Source: Nitrospira sp. (GTDB taxonomy: Bacteria > Nitrospirota > Nitrospiria > Nitrospirales > Nitrospiraceae). From it: DNA of 64,000 nucleotides. How positions within the stretch are numbered: position 1 is the stretch's first letter; the number at the start of each line of letters is the position of its first letter. Of the stretch, positions 1 through 8,483 are shown one piece after another. The notes beneath the pieces were generated by a model that was given only the letters and a program-made list of their open reading frames with translations, searched no databases and was not told the DNA's origin. The DNA lies in the NCBI GenBank assembly GCA_029194675.1, contig JARFXP010000003.1, forward strand, positions 558,001-622,000, given 5' to 3'. The translations under genes were made by a program, and so were the position numbers.

Positions 1-1
1 C

Positions 2-2473
2 GGCACGGATGGACGAGGCACGCCGATACTTGTGCGAGACATCGCGCATGTCCAACTCGGGCCGGATCAGCGTCGGGGCATCGCCGAATTGGACGGCAAG
101 GGCCAGACCGTCGGCGGGATCGTGATCATGCGGGCCGGAGAGAATGCGCTCGCCGTGATCGAGCGGATCAAGGGGCGGCTGCAAGAAATCACCCCGGCTT
201 TACCTGAAGGAGTGCGCATAGTTCCCACCTATGATCGGTCCGATCTCATTCATCGCGCGATTGCCGTCCTCCGCGAAAAACTGCTTGAAGAAACTGTGAT
301 CGTCAGTCTGATCGTGGCGGTCTTTCTGTTTCATGTTCGTAGCGCATTCGTGGCCATCCTGATCCTCCCGGTTGCGGTATTGCTGGCCTTTATCCCGATG
401 GCTTACTTGAAGATTACGTCCAACATCATGTCGCTGGGCGGGATTGCTATCGCCATCGGAGCCATGGTCGATGCCGCGATCGTGATGGTAGAGAATGCTC
501 ATAAACGGTTAGAGCAGAATCCCCCCGGGAAAGAGGCACGTTCTATGGGAAAGGAGCCTGCTCTTGCAGGCTCAGGGCGGGAGGGTGTGACGACGCCGGG
601 GGCGGGCGGGTGTGAAAGTAACCGGGCGGACATCATCATCGCCGCCGCGAGAGAGGTCGGGCGGCCCCTGTTCTTTTCATTGCTCGTCATCGCCGTGTCA
701 TTCCTGCCGATCTTTGCGCTCGAATCCCAGGAAGGGCGGCTGTTTACGCCCCTGGCCTACACCAAAACTTTTTCGATGCTTTTTGCCGCCGCAATCTCGG
801 TGACATTGGCGCCCGTGCTCATGGTTGTTCTCATTCGCGGCCACATCCGGGCGGAAACCAAGAATCCCTTGAACCGGTTGCTGATCGCCCTCTATCGCCC
901 CATCCTCTCCGGCGCGTTGCACGTTCGGTGGCTCACACTCGGCATAGCAGTGGTGACGTTCGGACTTACGGTGTCGGCATTCATGCGACTTGGCGCGGAG
1001 TTCATGCCACCGCTGAACGAGGGGACGATTCTCTACATGCCGACTACCATTCCAGGTCTTTCGATCCCAGAAGCGACGAAGGTCTTGCAGGTCCAGGATC
1101 AGTTGCTTACGACCTTCCCAGAAGTGGAACGGGTATTCGGCAAGATGGGAAAGGCCCCGACCGCCACCGATCCCGCTTTCGTGGGAATGGCGGAGATCAC
1201 CATTACCCTGAAACCGGAGGCACAATGGCGGCCCGGCATGACTTGGGACCGGTTGCTGGATGAGATGGATGCCAAACTGCGCATTCCCGGGTTTCCCAAT
1301 ATCTGGTGGATGCCTATCCAGACCCGCACGGAGATGATCACGACAGGTGTCCGGAGCCCGGTCGGGATCAAGGTGCTGGGGCCGGATTTGAAGACAATCG
1401 AACGAATCGGTCTAGAGATCGAACAGGCCTTGGCGACCGTTCCCGGTACCAGGAGTGCCTTCGCCGAACGGTTGAACGAAGGTTATTACTTGGATCTGAT
1501 CGTCAATCGGCGTGAAGCGGCCCGCTATGGCCTGACGGTGGGCGATGTGCAAACGGTGATCACCTCGGCCATCGGGGGAGAAACCGTGACAACCACGGTT
1601 GAGGGGCGGGAACGGTATCCGGTCAACGTTCGCTACAAGCGCGAGTTGCGCGACGATCCGGACCGGCTCAAACGCGTGCTCATTCCCACGCCGACCGGCG
1701 CGCAGATCCCCCTTGGACAAATCGCGGAGCTGGTGATGACGCAAGGGCCGCCGTCGATCGCGGATGAAGCAGGAGCGCTGGCCGGTCTGGTGTCGGTGTC
1801 GGTCGGTGGTCGCGACTTGCGCAGCTATGTCCAAGACGCCCAGCAAGTCGTCCGCGAGAAGGTCACGATCCCGTCTGCGTACCGGCTGATTTGGACCGGT
1901 CAGTACGAACATCTGGTGCGGGCGGAAGAACGGTTGAAGCTGGTGGTCCCTGCGACTCTAGCCGTGATTCTGTTGCTCCTGTATCTCAATTTCCGATCGC
2001 TCGCGAAATCGCTGATCGTGCTCTTGTCCGTCCCCTTCGCCGTGATCGGAGCCATCTGGTACCTCTATTACCTCGACTATAACCTCAGCGTGGCTGTGTG
2101 GGTGGGGATCATTGCGTTGGTCGGCGTGGCGGCGGAGACAGGCGTGATCATGCTGGTCTATCTCGACGAAGCGTATGAGCGACGTGTGCGCGAAGGTCGT
2201 ATGGCCACGGTGCAGGACCTCCGCGAGTCCATCATGGAGGGTGCGGTTCAACGAGTACGGCCCAAGATGATGACCGTGGCCGCAATCATGGGCGGATTGT
2301 TGCCGATCATGTGGACGACCGGCACCGGGGCCGACGTGATGAAGCGGATTGCCGCCCCCATGATCGGTGGCATGGTCAGCTCGACGGTGCTCACCTTGAT
2401 CGTTATTCCGGTTCTCTATTCCATGTGGCGACGTGTGCAGCTCAGTTCCACGATGTCGAGTCCTGCTCCCTAG
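2..2473 (+). CDS. cusA: CusA/CzcA-type heavy-metal RND efflux pump, 3' part of gene
   Basis: Inner-membrane RND subunit of the HME (heavy-metal efflux) family. It exports metal cations using the proton gradient, together with a periplasmic adaptor and an outer-membrane channel that must lie upstream. The frame is open to the first base of the window, so roughly 220 N-terminal residues of a ~1,040-residue protein are missing; about 823 codons are present. Seen: GTPIL followed by VRDIAHVQLG, the TM4 signature GAMVDAAIVMVENAHK, a variable Gly-rich cytoplasmic loop after KRLEQN, FMPPLNEGT in the second porter domain, and the closing helix bundle with AETGVIMLVYLDEA. The family is certain. Whether the metal is Cu/Ag or Co/Zn/Cd cannot be decided from this part. 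The GTG at 32 is internal, not the start. Confidence 0.93.
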   Translation, partial: GTDGRGTPILVRDIAHVQLGPDQRRGIAELDGKGQTVGGIVIMRAGENALAVIERIKGRLQEITPALPEGVRIVPTYDRSDLIHRAIAVLREKLLEETVIVSLIVAVFLFHVRSAFVAILILPVAVLLAFIPMAYLKITSNIMSLGGIAIAIGAMVDAAIVMVENAHKRLEQNPPGKEARSMGKEPALAGSGREGVTTPGAGGCESNRADIIIAAAREVGRPLFFSLLVIAVSFLPIFALESQEGRLFTPLAYTKTFSMLFAAAISVTLAPVLMVVLIRGHIRAETKNPLNRLLIALYRPILSGALHVRWLTLGIAVVTFGLTVSAFMRLGAEFMPPLNEGTILYMPTTIPGLSIPEATKVLQVQDQLLTTFPEVERVFGKMGKAPTATDPAFVGMAEITITLKPEAQWRPGMTWDRLLDEMDAKLRIPGFPNIWWMPIQTRTEMITTGVRSPVGIKVLGPDLKTIERIGLEIEQALATVPGTRSAFAERLNEGYYLDLIVNRREAARYGLTVGDVQTVITSAIGGETVTTTVEGRERYPVNVRYKRELRDDPDRLKRVLIPTPTGAQIPLGQIAELVMTQGPPSIADEAGALAGLVSVSVGGRDLRSYVQDAQQVVREKVTIPSAYRLIWTGQYEHLVRAEERLKLVVPATLAVILLLLYLNFRSLAKSLIVLLSVPFAVIGAIWYLYYLDYNLSVAVWVGIIALVGVAAETGVIMLVYLDEAYERRVREGRMATVQDLRESIMEGAVQRVRPKMMTVAAIMGGLLPIMWTTGTGADVMKRIAAPMIGGMVSSTVLTLIVIPVLYSMWRRVQLSSTMSSPAP

Positions 2474-2625
2474 GAATGTGTCGCGTCGTGTGGATCAAGC
2501 ATGGTATGAAGAGGAGGCCGGGCGCTTTGTGAAATGGGAGGAGACCACCATCGCTGCGGCGGTGGCTGTGGGAAAGGAATCGTTCCAGAAGGAAATGCCG
2601 GAGAGGGAGAATAAAGGAGATAGCC

Positions 2626-3108
2626 ATGTCTGAAGCGAAGATCAGCGTCACGTTTGAACAGGACCACGACCGGCTCGACAATCTGTTCCAGACCTTCCAG
2701 GAAGAGAAGCGAAAGGATTTCGCTAAGGCCAAGGAGGCGTTCGTCGCGTTCAAGTTCGGGCTGCAGCGTCACATCGTGTGGGAGGAAGATCTGTTGTTCC
2801 CAAAATGGGAGGAGAACTCCGGCATGGCGGAGGGGGGGCCCACGCAGGTCATGCGCACGGAGCACCGATTGATCGGCGACTGCCTGGAGGCCATTCATCG
2901 CAAGGTGCAGGAGCAGAGTCCCGAGAGCGATCGAGAGGAGCAGCGGTTGTTGGAACTGCTGAAATCGCACAACATGAAGGAAGAGCGGATTCTCTATCCC
3001 TCGATGGATCAGGTCATCAGTGACGAAGAGCGCGCGGCGATCTATCAAGCCATGAAGGAGATTCCTGAAGAACGGTACCAGACCTGCTGTGGAAGCGAAC
3101 AATCGTGA
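2626..3108 (+). CDS. hemerythrin HHE domain protein
   Basis: Cytoplasmic four-helix protein of 160 aa predicted to hold a non-haem di-iron centre, as in bacterial hemerythrins that bind O2 or NO or sense redox state. The ligand pattern is visible: EQDHDRL (residues ~11-17), RHIVWEEDLLFP (His ~49, Glu ~53), RTEHRL (~75-80) and HNMKEERILYP (~110-120). The start ATG follows AAAGGAG. It lies 150 bp after the efflux pump on the same strand and may be cotranscribed with it. A Cys-rich tail (QTCCGSEQS) is unusual. It is convergent with the soxCD pair. The family is clear, the physiological ligand is not. Confidence 0.88.
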   Translation: MSEAKISVTFEQDHDRLDNLFQTFQEEKRKDFAKAKEAFVAFKFGLQRHIVWEEDLLFPKWEENSGMAEGGPTQVMRTEHRLIGDCLEAIHRKVQEQSPESDREEQRLLELLKSHNMKEERILYPSMDQVISDEERAAIYQAMKEIPEERYQTCCGSEQS

Positions 3109-3135
3109 GCCGCGGCACGGCGTCTGACCCGCGCG

Positions 3136-3702
3136 TCAGGGTTTGGGTACGTCCGGCCGGGGATCCGGAATGAAGCCTCGACGGTTGGGCATGGAGATGC
3201 CGGGCAGTGAATGGGCATCGAGCACGGTCTCCTCGGCAATAATGCCGTTCTGGTAGAGCAACCAAGCCACGACCGAATAGATTTCGTCCGGTGAGAGGCT
3301 TTGTGGAGCAGGAAATGGCATGGCGCGATGCACGTAATCATACAGCGTCGTTGCATAGGGCCAGTAACTGCCGATGGTTTTGATCGGGTGTTGACTCGCC
3401 AAGGTGCCGGCACCGCCGACCAGGCGGTCCATCGGGCCTTCCTGCCCCGTCGGTCCATGACAAGTTGCGCAACGTGTGGCAAAGATGGCAGCCCCTTGTT
3501 TGGCGGTCCCTTGGCCTGCAGGCAATCCCTCGCCGGTCGGGGCCACATCGATGTTCCATGCCTGGATTTCTTGATCTGTGGCGGGCCGCCCCAATCCATA
3601 GCCGTGCGTCCGTTCCGGTCTGTCCGCTTGGCCGCCGGCCCATAAGATTCCTGCGCCCAGGATGATGGTGAGTCCCACTGTAAAAATGTTACGCATGAAC
3701 AT
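3136..3702 (-). CDS. soxD: monohaem cytochrome c, SoxD/SorB-like subunit of sulfite dehydrogenase
   Basis: Periplasmic class I cytochrome c (188 aa) that should accept electrons from the molybdenum subunit encoded just upstream. The N-terminal hydrophobic stretch (residues ~5-22) is a signal peptide. The haem site is CATCH (Cys78, Cys81, His82), and Met128 in RAMPFP is the likely sixth ligand. The C-terminal GISMPNRRGF-PDPRPD is characteristic of cytochromes paired with SoxC-type enzymes. Its start lies inside the end of soxC (14-bp overlap), which indicates translational coupling. It is shorter than classical dihaem SoxD (~380 aa), so the pair may work as a SorAB-like sulfite:cytochrome c oxidoreductase. 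The gene symbol is therefore tentative. Confidence 0.82.
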   Translation of the reverse strand: MFMRNIFTVGLTIILGAGILWAGGQADRPERTHGYGLGRPATDQEIQAWNIDVAPTGEGLPAGQGTAKQGAAIFATRCATCHGPTGQEGPMDRLVGGAGTLASQHPIKTIGSYWPYATTLYDYVHRAMPFPAPQSLSPDEIYSVVAWLLYQNGIIAEETVLDAHSLPGISMPNRRGFIPDPRPDVPKP

Positions 3703-4963
3703 TGCTCACCTGCCCGTCTGCGGCAATGTGCCAACTCTGGATCGCATTGTAATGATAAACGGAGTTCACTCCGCGCACAGCCACCAAGGTCGCGCGGTCC
3801 GGTTGCCGGTACCCTGTGTCGTCCAGGCAGCGGCTCTGCAGAATCACATCCTCTCCATTCCATCGCCAATGCAAGTGAAACCTGGTATGGCACTTGGGCA
3901 GGATCGGCTCTTGTAAGGCCGCCTGCTGCCAGGATCGTCCTCCGTCCGTGCTCACCTCAACCAGCGCGATGCGGCCCCTGCCGCTCCATGCCAAGCCGCG
4001 GATCTCCACAAATCCGGGCTGGATCCGTTGTCCACCCGAGGGAGACGTAATGATGGATTTGGCCTCCATGACCATGGTGAATTGGCGGGCCGTGCCGTCC
4101 GGCATCAGATCCGTATATTGCGACGTTTCTTCGCGGGTCATGAAGGGCGCCCTGCCGAGCTTCAGCCGTCGCAACCATTTGATGCAGGTGTTGCCTTCCC
4201 AGCCGGGAATGAGCAGGCGGAGCGGATAGCCCTGTTCCGGACGGAGCGGTTCGCCGTTTTGGGCATAGCAGAGCATCGCCTCCTCCTGAATGGACGCCAG
4301 TGGAAGGCTGCGCGTCATGGCAGCCGCATCGCCGCCTTCGGCCAACATCCAGGATGCGTCGGGATGCACTCCGACTTCCTGCAGGACGGTCTTCAAGGCC
4401 ACGCCGGTCCATTCACTCGTGCTTGTCAGGCCGTGGGTCTGCTGCGCTGTCTGCCCGGCTGGTTTATGCCATTCGGGCGCAGAATTGCCCGAACATTCGA
4501 TGAAGGCCAACCGCGAAACGGAAGGAAATCGCTTCAAATCATCGAGGGTGAATGTCCAGGGCTGCTCCACCATGCCATGAATGAGGAGGTGGTGCTGTGC
4601 CGGTTGGATGATCGGCACGCCGTTGTGATGCCGCTCGAAATGCAAGGAGGAAGGAGTCAGGATTCCGTGCGAGTCTTGCAGGGGTGTCAGCGACGACCAC
4701 CAGGAACGTGGGACACGGACGGCTTTTTCGAAGGCTGATCGCTGTCCATAGGCAGTCGGTGCCGTACCGGGCACTCGCGTGGGGTCTTGGGGCGAATTCT
4801 CCGTTGCCGCCTCAGCGGATGGTGTCACCGATCCCATGAGCATCGCGCCCACCAAGCCGGCCGTTCCGGCCAGAAGGCTCCGGCGATCCAGAAGGGATTC
4901 GCCCTCGACAGCGGGCCGGCCGCCTTCATCGGCTCGTGCTTCCTCCTGCTGGTGCTTCGTCAT
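3689..4963 (-). CDS. soxC: SoxC/SorA-type molybdopterin sulfite dehydrogenase
   Basis: Periplasmic molybdoenzyme (424 aa) of the sulfite oxidase family that oxidises sulfite, or Sox-bound sulfane sulfur. A Tat signal is visible (RRSLLAGTAG, Arg27-Arg28), so it is exported folded with cofactor. The Mo-ligating cysteine is Cys157 in FIECSGNS. GYPLRLLIPGWEG, the DGTARQFT motif and the dimerisation domain from ~300 onward (RGLAWSGRGRI, VEVSTDGG, HWRWNG) follow the SoxC pattern. The start is supported by AGAGGAG just upstream. No soxXYZAB genes lie nearby, so this is probably a stand-alone sulfite-oxidising pair with the cytochrome gene that overlaps its end. Confidence 0.88.
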   Translation of the reverse strand: MTKHQQEEARADEGGRPAVEGESLLDRRSLLAGTAGLVGAMLMGSVTPSAEAATENSPQDPTRVPGTAPTAYGQRSAFEKAVRVPRSWWSSLTPLQDSHGILTPSSLHFERHHNGVPIIQPAQHHLLIHGMVEQPWTFTLDDLKRFPSVSRLAFIECSGNSAPEWHKPAGQTAQQTHGLTSTSEWTGVALKTVLQEVGVHPDASWMLAEGGDAAAMTRSLPLASIQEEAMLCYAQNGEPLRPEQGYPLRLLIPGWEGNTCIKWLRRLKLGRAPFMTREETSQYTDLMPDGTARQFTMVMEAKSIITSPSGGQRIQPGFVEIRGLAWSGRGRIALVEVSTDGGRSWQQAALQEPILPKCHTRFHLHWRWNGEDVILQSRCLDDTGYRQPDRATLVAVRGVNSVYHYNAIQSWHIAADGQVSNVHA

Positions 4964-4983
4964 GTGATGCTCCTCTATTTATG

Positions 4984-5493
4984 AGGCGGGTAACTCTGTT
5001 CTCAAGGGAGAGTACTCAACTATAGAAAATTGCCAAAGGTGTTTCAACGGCAAAGTCGAAGATCACGTGCCGTGATCTGAATGGAGCACCCGACGTTCAA
5101 GGGGGAGAGGTGGAGCGGGATGCGGAGGTGTTACGAGGCGAGAAGTTGCTGGTCATTCCGGTCGTCTCTATGACTTGGCGCCACGTTGCATCACGGATGA
5201 CTCAAGGAGGTGGAGGCCGACGGCTTGATGGACGAGAAGACTTCGGCGAGGTGCCTCCCTCACATCGAGCATAGGCTGATGTCGCTCAGGTGGTCGCTGG
5301 AGCCGGTGCTTGCGGCTATGCACAAATCGGCGATACAGCATGCTGCCGAGATCCGTCGTTCGACGAACGAGTCGCGGAAGCGTCAGTGAGTGAACTAAAT
5401 TACTCAGAAGTCAGTAATATTAGGCACCACTCGGATGCTTGAAGAATGATGGCACCAGCGCAGCCCTGTGAACGATCTCAGCCAACTGCCTGG
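4984..5493. other. intergenic region with no convincing gene
   Basis: About 500 bp between soxC and an IS630 relic. The AT-rich first part probably carries the soxCD promoter, reading leftward. One 53-codon frame on the + strand (ATG 5228 to TGA 5389; it contains PHIEHRLMSLRWSLEPVL) is possible, but it has no recognisable family and no convincing ribosome site. The rest looks like decayed sequence. Confidence 0.4.
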
Positions 5494-5829
5494 TCACGCG
5501 CTCACATCGAGCGTCTCGCCCTTCTGCAGTGGATGCAGGGCAGGGCCCGTGCGCTTGGCGTGGCTCCAGACCAGTTCGTCTGGGTTGAGGTCGGGGCATA
5601 GCCCGGCAGGTAATGCAGCGTCAGTGTGTAGTTGAGCCCCGCGACGTAGCGCGTGACCGCCGTGGTCTTGTACACCGGCAAGCTGTCTAGGATCCGACGG
5701 AGGGGCTTGCGACGGCCGCGCATCATCCGGCGCAGCAGCGTGATGAACCGCTCGCTATTCAGAGCGCCGGCATAGGTGGCAAACCAGAACGCCCCCTTGA
5801 GACTGACAGCCGAGGCGGCGCTGATGCCC
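5494..5829 (-). pseudogene. IS630-family transposase, C-terminal relic with frameshift
   Basis: The C-terminal ~110 codons of an IS630/Tc1-mariner DDE transposase are readable: GISAASAVSLKGAFWF, a middle part with LDSLPVYKTTAVTRYVA, LHYLPGYAP, then after a one-base frame change DLNPDELVWSHAKRTG with the final acidic catalytic residue, ending at TGA 5494-5496. The N-terminal half is absent. The left edge abuts an unrelated aminotransferase fragment at about 5830, so this is a truncated, inactive copy. No intact terminal repeat was found. Confidence 0.8.
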
Positions 5830-6054
5830 TGGCTATGGCCTGCCGTAATTCAGGCACGCCGTCGAAGCGAGTGTCGACATTGTACCCGTCCCTGATGGCC
5901 TTCTCTGCCCCTTCAGGAAGATCGGCGGCACTGGCGTATCACAAACACCTTGCGCCATATTGAGCCCCTTCACGCTCGCACAAGCCTGTCTCATCGCCCG
6001 AATTTTCGATTGGGCGAGATCCGCCATCCGTCGACTGGCCGTTCGGATCGCCAT
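5830..6054 (-). pseudogene. class I/II PLP-aminotransferase, N-terminal fragment
   Basis: About 75 codons read as the N-terminus of a fold-type I aminotransferase: SRRMADLAQSKIRAMRQAC, then LNMAQGVCDTPVPP, then after a single-base frame change LPEGAEKAIRDGYN and TRFDGVPELRQAIA. Family members read continuously through this segment (QGVCDTPVPP...YSRFDGVPxLRQAIA), which supports one disrupted gene. It stops where the IS630 relic begins, and the PLP-binding core is missing. The function is dead; it marks an ancestral chromosomal gene. Confidence 0.7.
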
Positions 6055-6521
6055 ACTCCTTCTTAACCATCCTGGACCGGTGTCCTTTGTGGCAGAGGAT
6101 TATGCCATGGTCAAGATAGGGCCACAATTTCGAGAGCGAAAAACTCGTCGATGCCAAGACCGGTGAGTAGATTAGCGGTTACCGTCCTACCGTTCTCTCT
6201 TCTACCGGATTCAATCCATCGTAAACAAAATTGGTCGTGGTGGGACCAGTGCTGAGCCGTGTCGACGCATTGAAGTTTTGCCGGTGTTGTAAGTGGCTGG
6301 TTGTGTGTGGCTGCACAGAACAAGATCCGACCCCATTGAATTGTGCTATTCTTCAAGTTTTATAAGATATAGGTCCGGTAGTCTTCCTATCGCTGCATAT
6401 CACAACACTCTCACCACTGAAGAAGAGCGCATGTTTTCTGACAGTCTGGCACGTATTGTAGAGTCGTCCAGCATCACCGACTGATAGAGAGTTCAACGCC
6501 TATTTGGTAATGGGCCAAAAA
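6055..6521. other. intergenic region, nothing recognised
   Basis: Roughly 470 bp between the aminotransferase fragment and the former 3' end of the DUF5131 gene. Several short frames exist on both strands, but none shows family motifs or a good ribosome site. It appears to be residual intergenic or decayed DNA. Confidence 0.4.
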
Positions 6522-6563
6522 TTAGACTTCACACAAACGCTGCTTTTCTTCCCTCTTCACTAG

Positions 6564-7744
6564 GGAACGTCTGATTAATTCACAGTTGCACGAAGCAATC
6601 TGTCCCTGGGGGAATCACTACTGGCCATCAGGTGGGAATCCGCTGGTCCGGGATCGTCTTTCTCGGGGCTCGCCCGCTCTGTCAGGCTGCCCATGACTCC
6701 GTTCGCACACGGGCTCACGAGGCTTCCGCCAGCAGCTGCCGGCGCGTCACATAGAGATTCGCCAAGCCGCAACTGATGAACAGCCAGTGGGTGTTCTTCG
6801 CCAACCCCCGGTAGCGGACGTTGGCCCACCCGAAGATCTGCTTGATCACCAAGAACGCATGTTCGACTTTCGCCCGCACCTTCGACTTCGTGCGGTTCCG
6901 GGCCCGCTCGGTCTCACTCAGGGGCCGATGGCGATGCGCTTTAGTCTGCACAAAGCTCTTAGCCCTGGGGGCGTGGTGTCGAATCACGTCGCGCTGCCCG
7001 CTATACGCGGCATCGCCCCCCACCCGCGTCTCCTGTCCATGCAGCAACTTCGGTAACCCCTGGCTGTCATGCACATTCGCGGCAGTCGCGGCCACTGAAT
7101 GAATCAGCTTGGTCTGGCTGTCCACACCGATATGCGCTTTCATGCCGAAGTACCACTGATTGCCCTTCTTCGTCTGATGCATCTCCGGATCCCGCGCCTT
7201 CTGGCGATTCTTGGTTGAACTGGGCGCACTGATGATGGTGGCATCCACGATGGTCCCGCGACTGACTTTTATGCCGTGGGTTGCCAGATACGCGCCGATC
7301 CGTGCAAAGAGCCGCTCGCCCAGTTGGTGGGCTTCCAAGAGATGCCGAAACTTGCAGATCGTCGTTTCATCGGGCACGGGCTCGCGGCCCAGATCAATGC
7401 CCACGAACTGCCGCATCGCCCGTGAGTCGTCCAGCGCCTCTTCCACGGCCGGATCCGACAGGTTGAACCACTGTTGCAGACAATGGAGGCGCAGCATGCG
7501 CTCGACGCCCACCGGTGGCCGCCCGGGGCCTTCGGCCTTGGGATAGACCGGCTCAATGGCCGCCACCAGGTCCGCCCACGGCACGACACGGTTCATTTCA
7601 TCCAGGAACTGCTCGCGGCGAGTGGGCTTGCGATACGGTTCAAACGTGACCTCGGCAAATGTCTGCTGTTGCATCGGATGCGCCTCCCGTTCAGTGCTGC
7701 GCTATCCGTAGCACATCTCGCGAGGAGAATAAATCAGACCTTCC
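6564..7744. mobile_element. intact IS5-family insertion sequence, 1,181 bp, CTAG target duplication
   Basis: The element carries one transposase gene on the minus strand and ends in imperfect inverted repeats: GGAACGTCTGATTAATTC at the left and, reversed, GGAAGGTCTGATTTATTC at the right (16 of 18 match). A 4-bp CTAG lies immediately outside each end (6560-6563 and 7745-7748), matching the 4-bp YTAR-type target preference of IS5 elements. Insertion occurred near the 3' end of the DUF5131 gene and replaced its last codons. The open frame and near-perfect ends suggest a recent, possibly active copy. Confidence 0.9.
6715..7674 (-). CDS. IS5-family DDE transposase
   Basis: Transposase of the IS5 element around it, 319 aa, full length for the family. 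An N-terminal DUF772-type domain is seen (PPVGVERMLRLHCLQQWF, ~55-75). The RNase H-like core has the first Asp in GTIVDATIISAPSS, the second in VGGDAAYSG and the Glu in KVRAKVEHAFLVIK. It ends in the usual hydrophobic helix before RRQLLAEAS. It catalyses cut-and-paste movement of the element. No frameshift or internal stop is seen. Confidence 0.93.
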   Translation of the reverse strand: MQQQTFAEVTFEPYRKPTRREQFLDEMNRVVPWADLVAAIEPVYPKAEGPGRPPVGVERMLRLHCLQQWFNLSDPAVEEALDDSRAMRQFVGIDLGREPVPDETTICKFRHLLEAHQLGERLFARIGAYLATHGIKVSRGTIVDATIISAPSSTKNRQKARDPEMHQTKKGNQWYFGMKAHIGVDSQTKLIHSVAATAANVHDSQGLPKLLHGQETRVGGDAAYSGQRDVIRHHAPRAKSFVQTKAHRHRPLSETERARNRTKSKVRAKVEHAFLVIKQIFGWANVRYRGLAKNTHWLFISCGLANLYVTRRQLLAEAS

Positions 7745-8483
7745 CTAGCAATACGCTCTTACTTCGTCTCGCCTTAGATTCAGGCATTTGATCCCATTCA
7801 AGGCCATCTAATATCCTTCCAGCCTGTTTCTTTCGTACACCACCCCACTGTTTAAAAAAGAACGGTACATTTTTCGCGACGCAACGATCACGGATTTCTC
7901 GCACCCATTCAAGTTCCATCAAACGACTGCCTGGGCCAGATTCTCCGCCTAGGATTACCCAGTCGATACCAGATAATGGAAGTCTGGGTATTGGAGCCAG
8001 TAATGGCTCAACAGAAAGAAACCTCACGGCTGCTGGAACTTTCTGTAGGTGTCCGATGCGGTACGTATACTGTGGCGACTCGACACTTACTCCCATCCAG
8101 ACGTTTTTAGGCCAAGGAAGATGCATGGCCAACTCTGCCAACCTCTCCGCTCTTTTAGTCAGGATTTGAAACACGTGCCAATGCGCAGTCACCATAGTAC
8201 GGAAGACCTTTTGAATAAAGGCGTCGGGAATGTCCTCATGGAAAAGATCACTCATGGAATTCACAAAGATCACACGTGGTTCTGCCCAGTGTAGGGGCAG
8301 TTGAACGATATCCTCCTGAAGTGCGACATCAAAGCCATTGCGATAACGTTCTTGTCCCATGGCAGCGAGCCTATATGCCATCCGCTCCGCATAACAATTC
8401 TTACAACCAGGGCTAATTTTGGAACAGCCTGTTACAGGGTTCCATGTCATCTCGGTCCACTCTATATCCGTCTTTCTAGCCAT
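7734..8483 (-). CDS. DUF5131 (phage Gp37/Gp68) three-Cys-motif protein, C-terminus rewritten by IS5
   Basis: Protein of about 249 aa related to phage Gp37/Gp68 and remotely to radical-SAM folds. The three-cysteine motif (spacing CX6CX2C) lies in [20 protein letters not shown] near the N-terminus. Other family blocks are [38 protein letters not shown] and GGESGPGSR. The start at ATG 8483 is chosen because AAGGAG sits six bases upstream; it overlaps the stop of the TcmP gene by 8 bp. The last residues (GKV, then stop) come from the IS5 end. Across the IS, the old frame continues VKREEKQRLCEV to a stop at 6522-6524, so 12 residues were swapped for 3. The biochemical role is unproven. Confidence 0.87.
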   Translation of the reverse strand: MARKTDIEWTEMTWNPVTGCSKISPGCKNCYAERMAYRLAAMGQERYRNGFDVALQEDIVQLPLHWAEPRVIFVNSMSDLFHEDIPDAFIQKVFRTMVTAHWHVFQILTKRAERLAELAMHLPWPKNVWMGVSVESPQYTYRIGHLQKVPAAVRFLSVEPLLAPIPRLPLSGIDWVILGGESGPGSRLMELEWVREIRDRCVAKNVPFFFKQWGGVRKKQAGRILDGLEWDQMPESKARRSKSVLLGKV

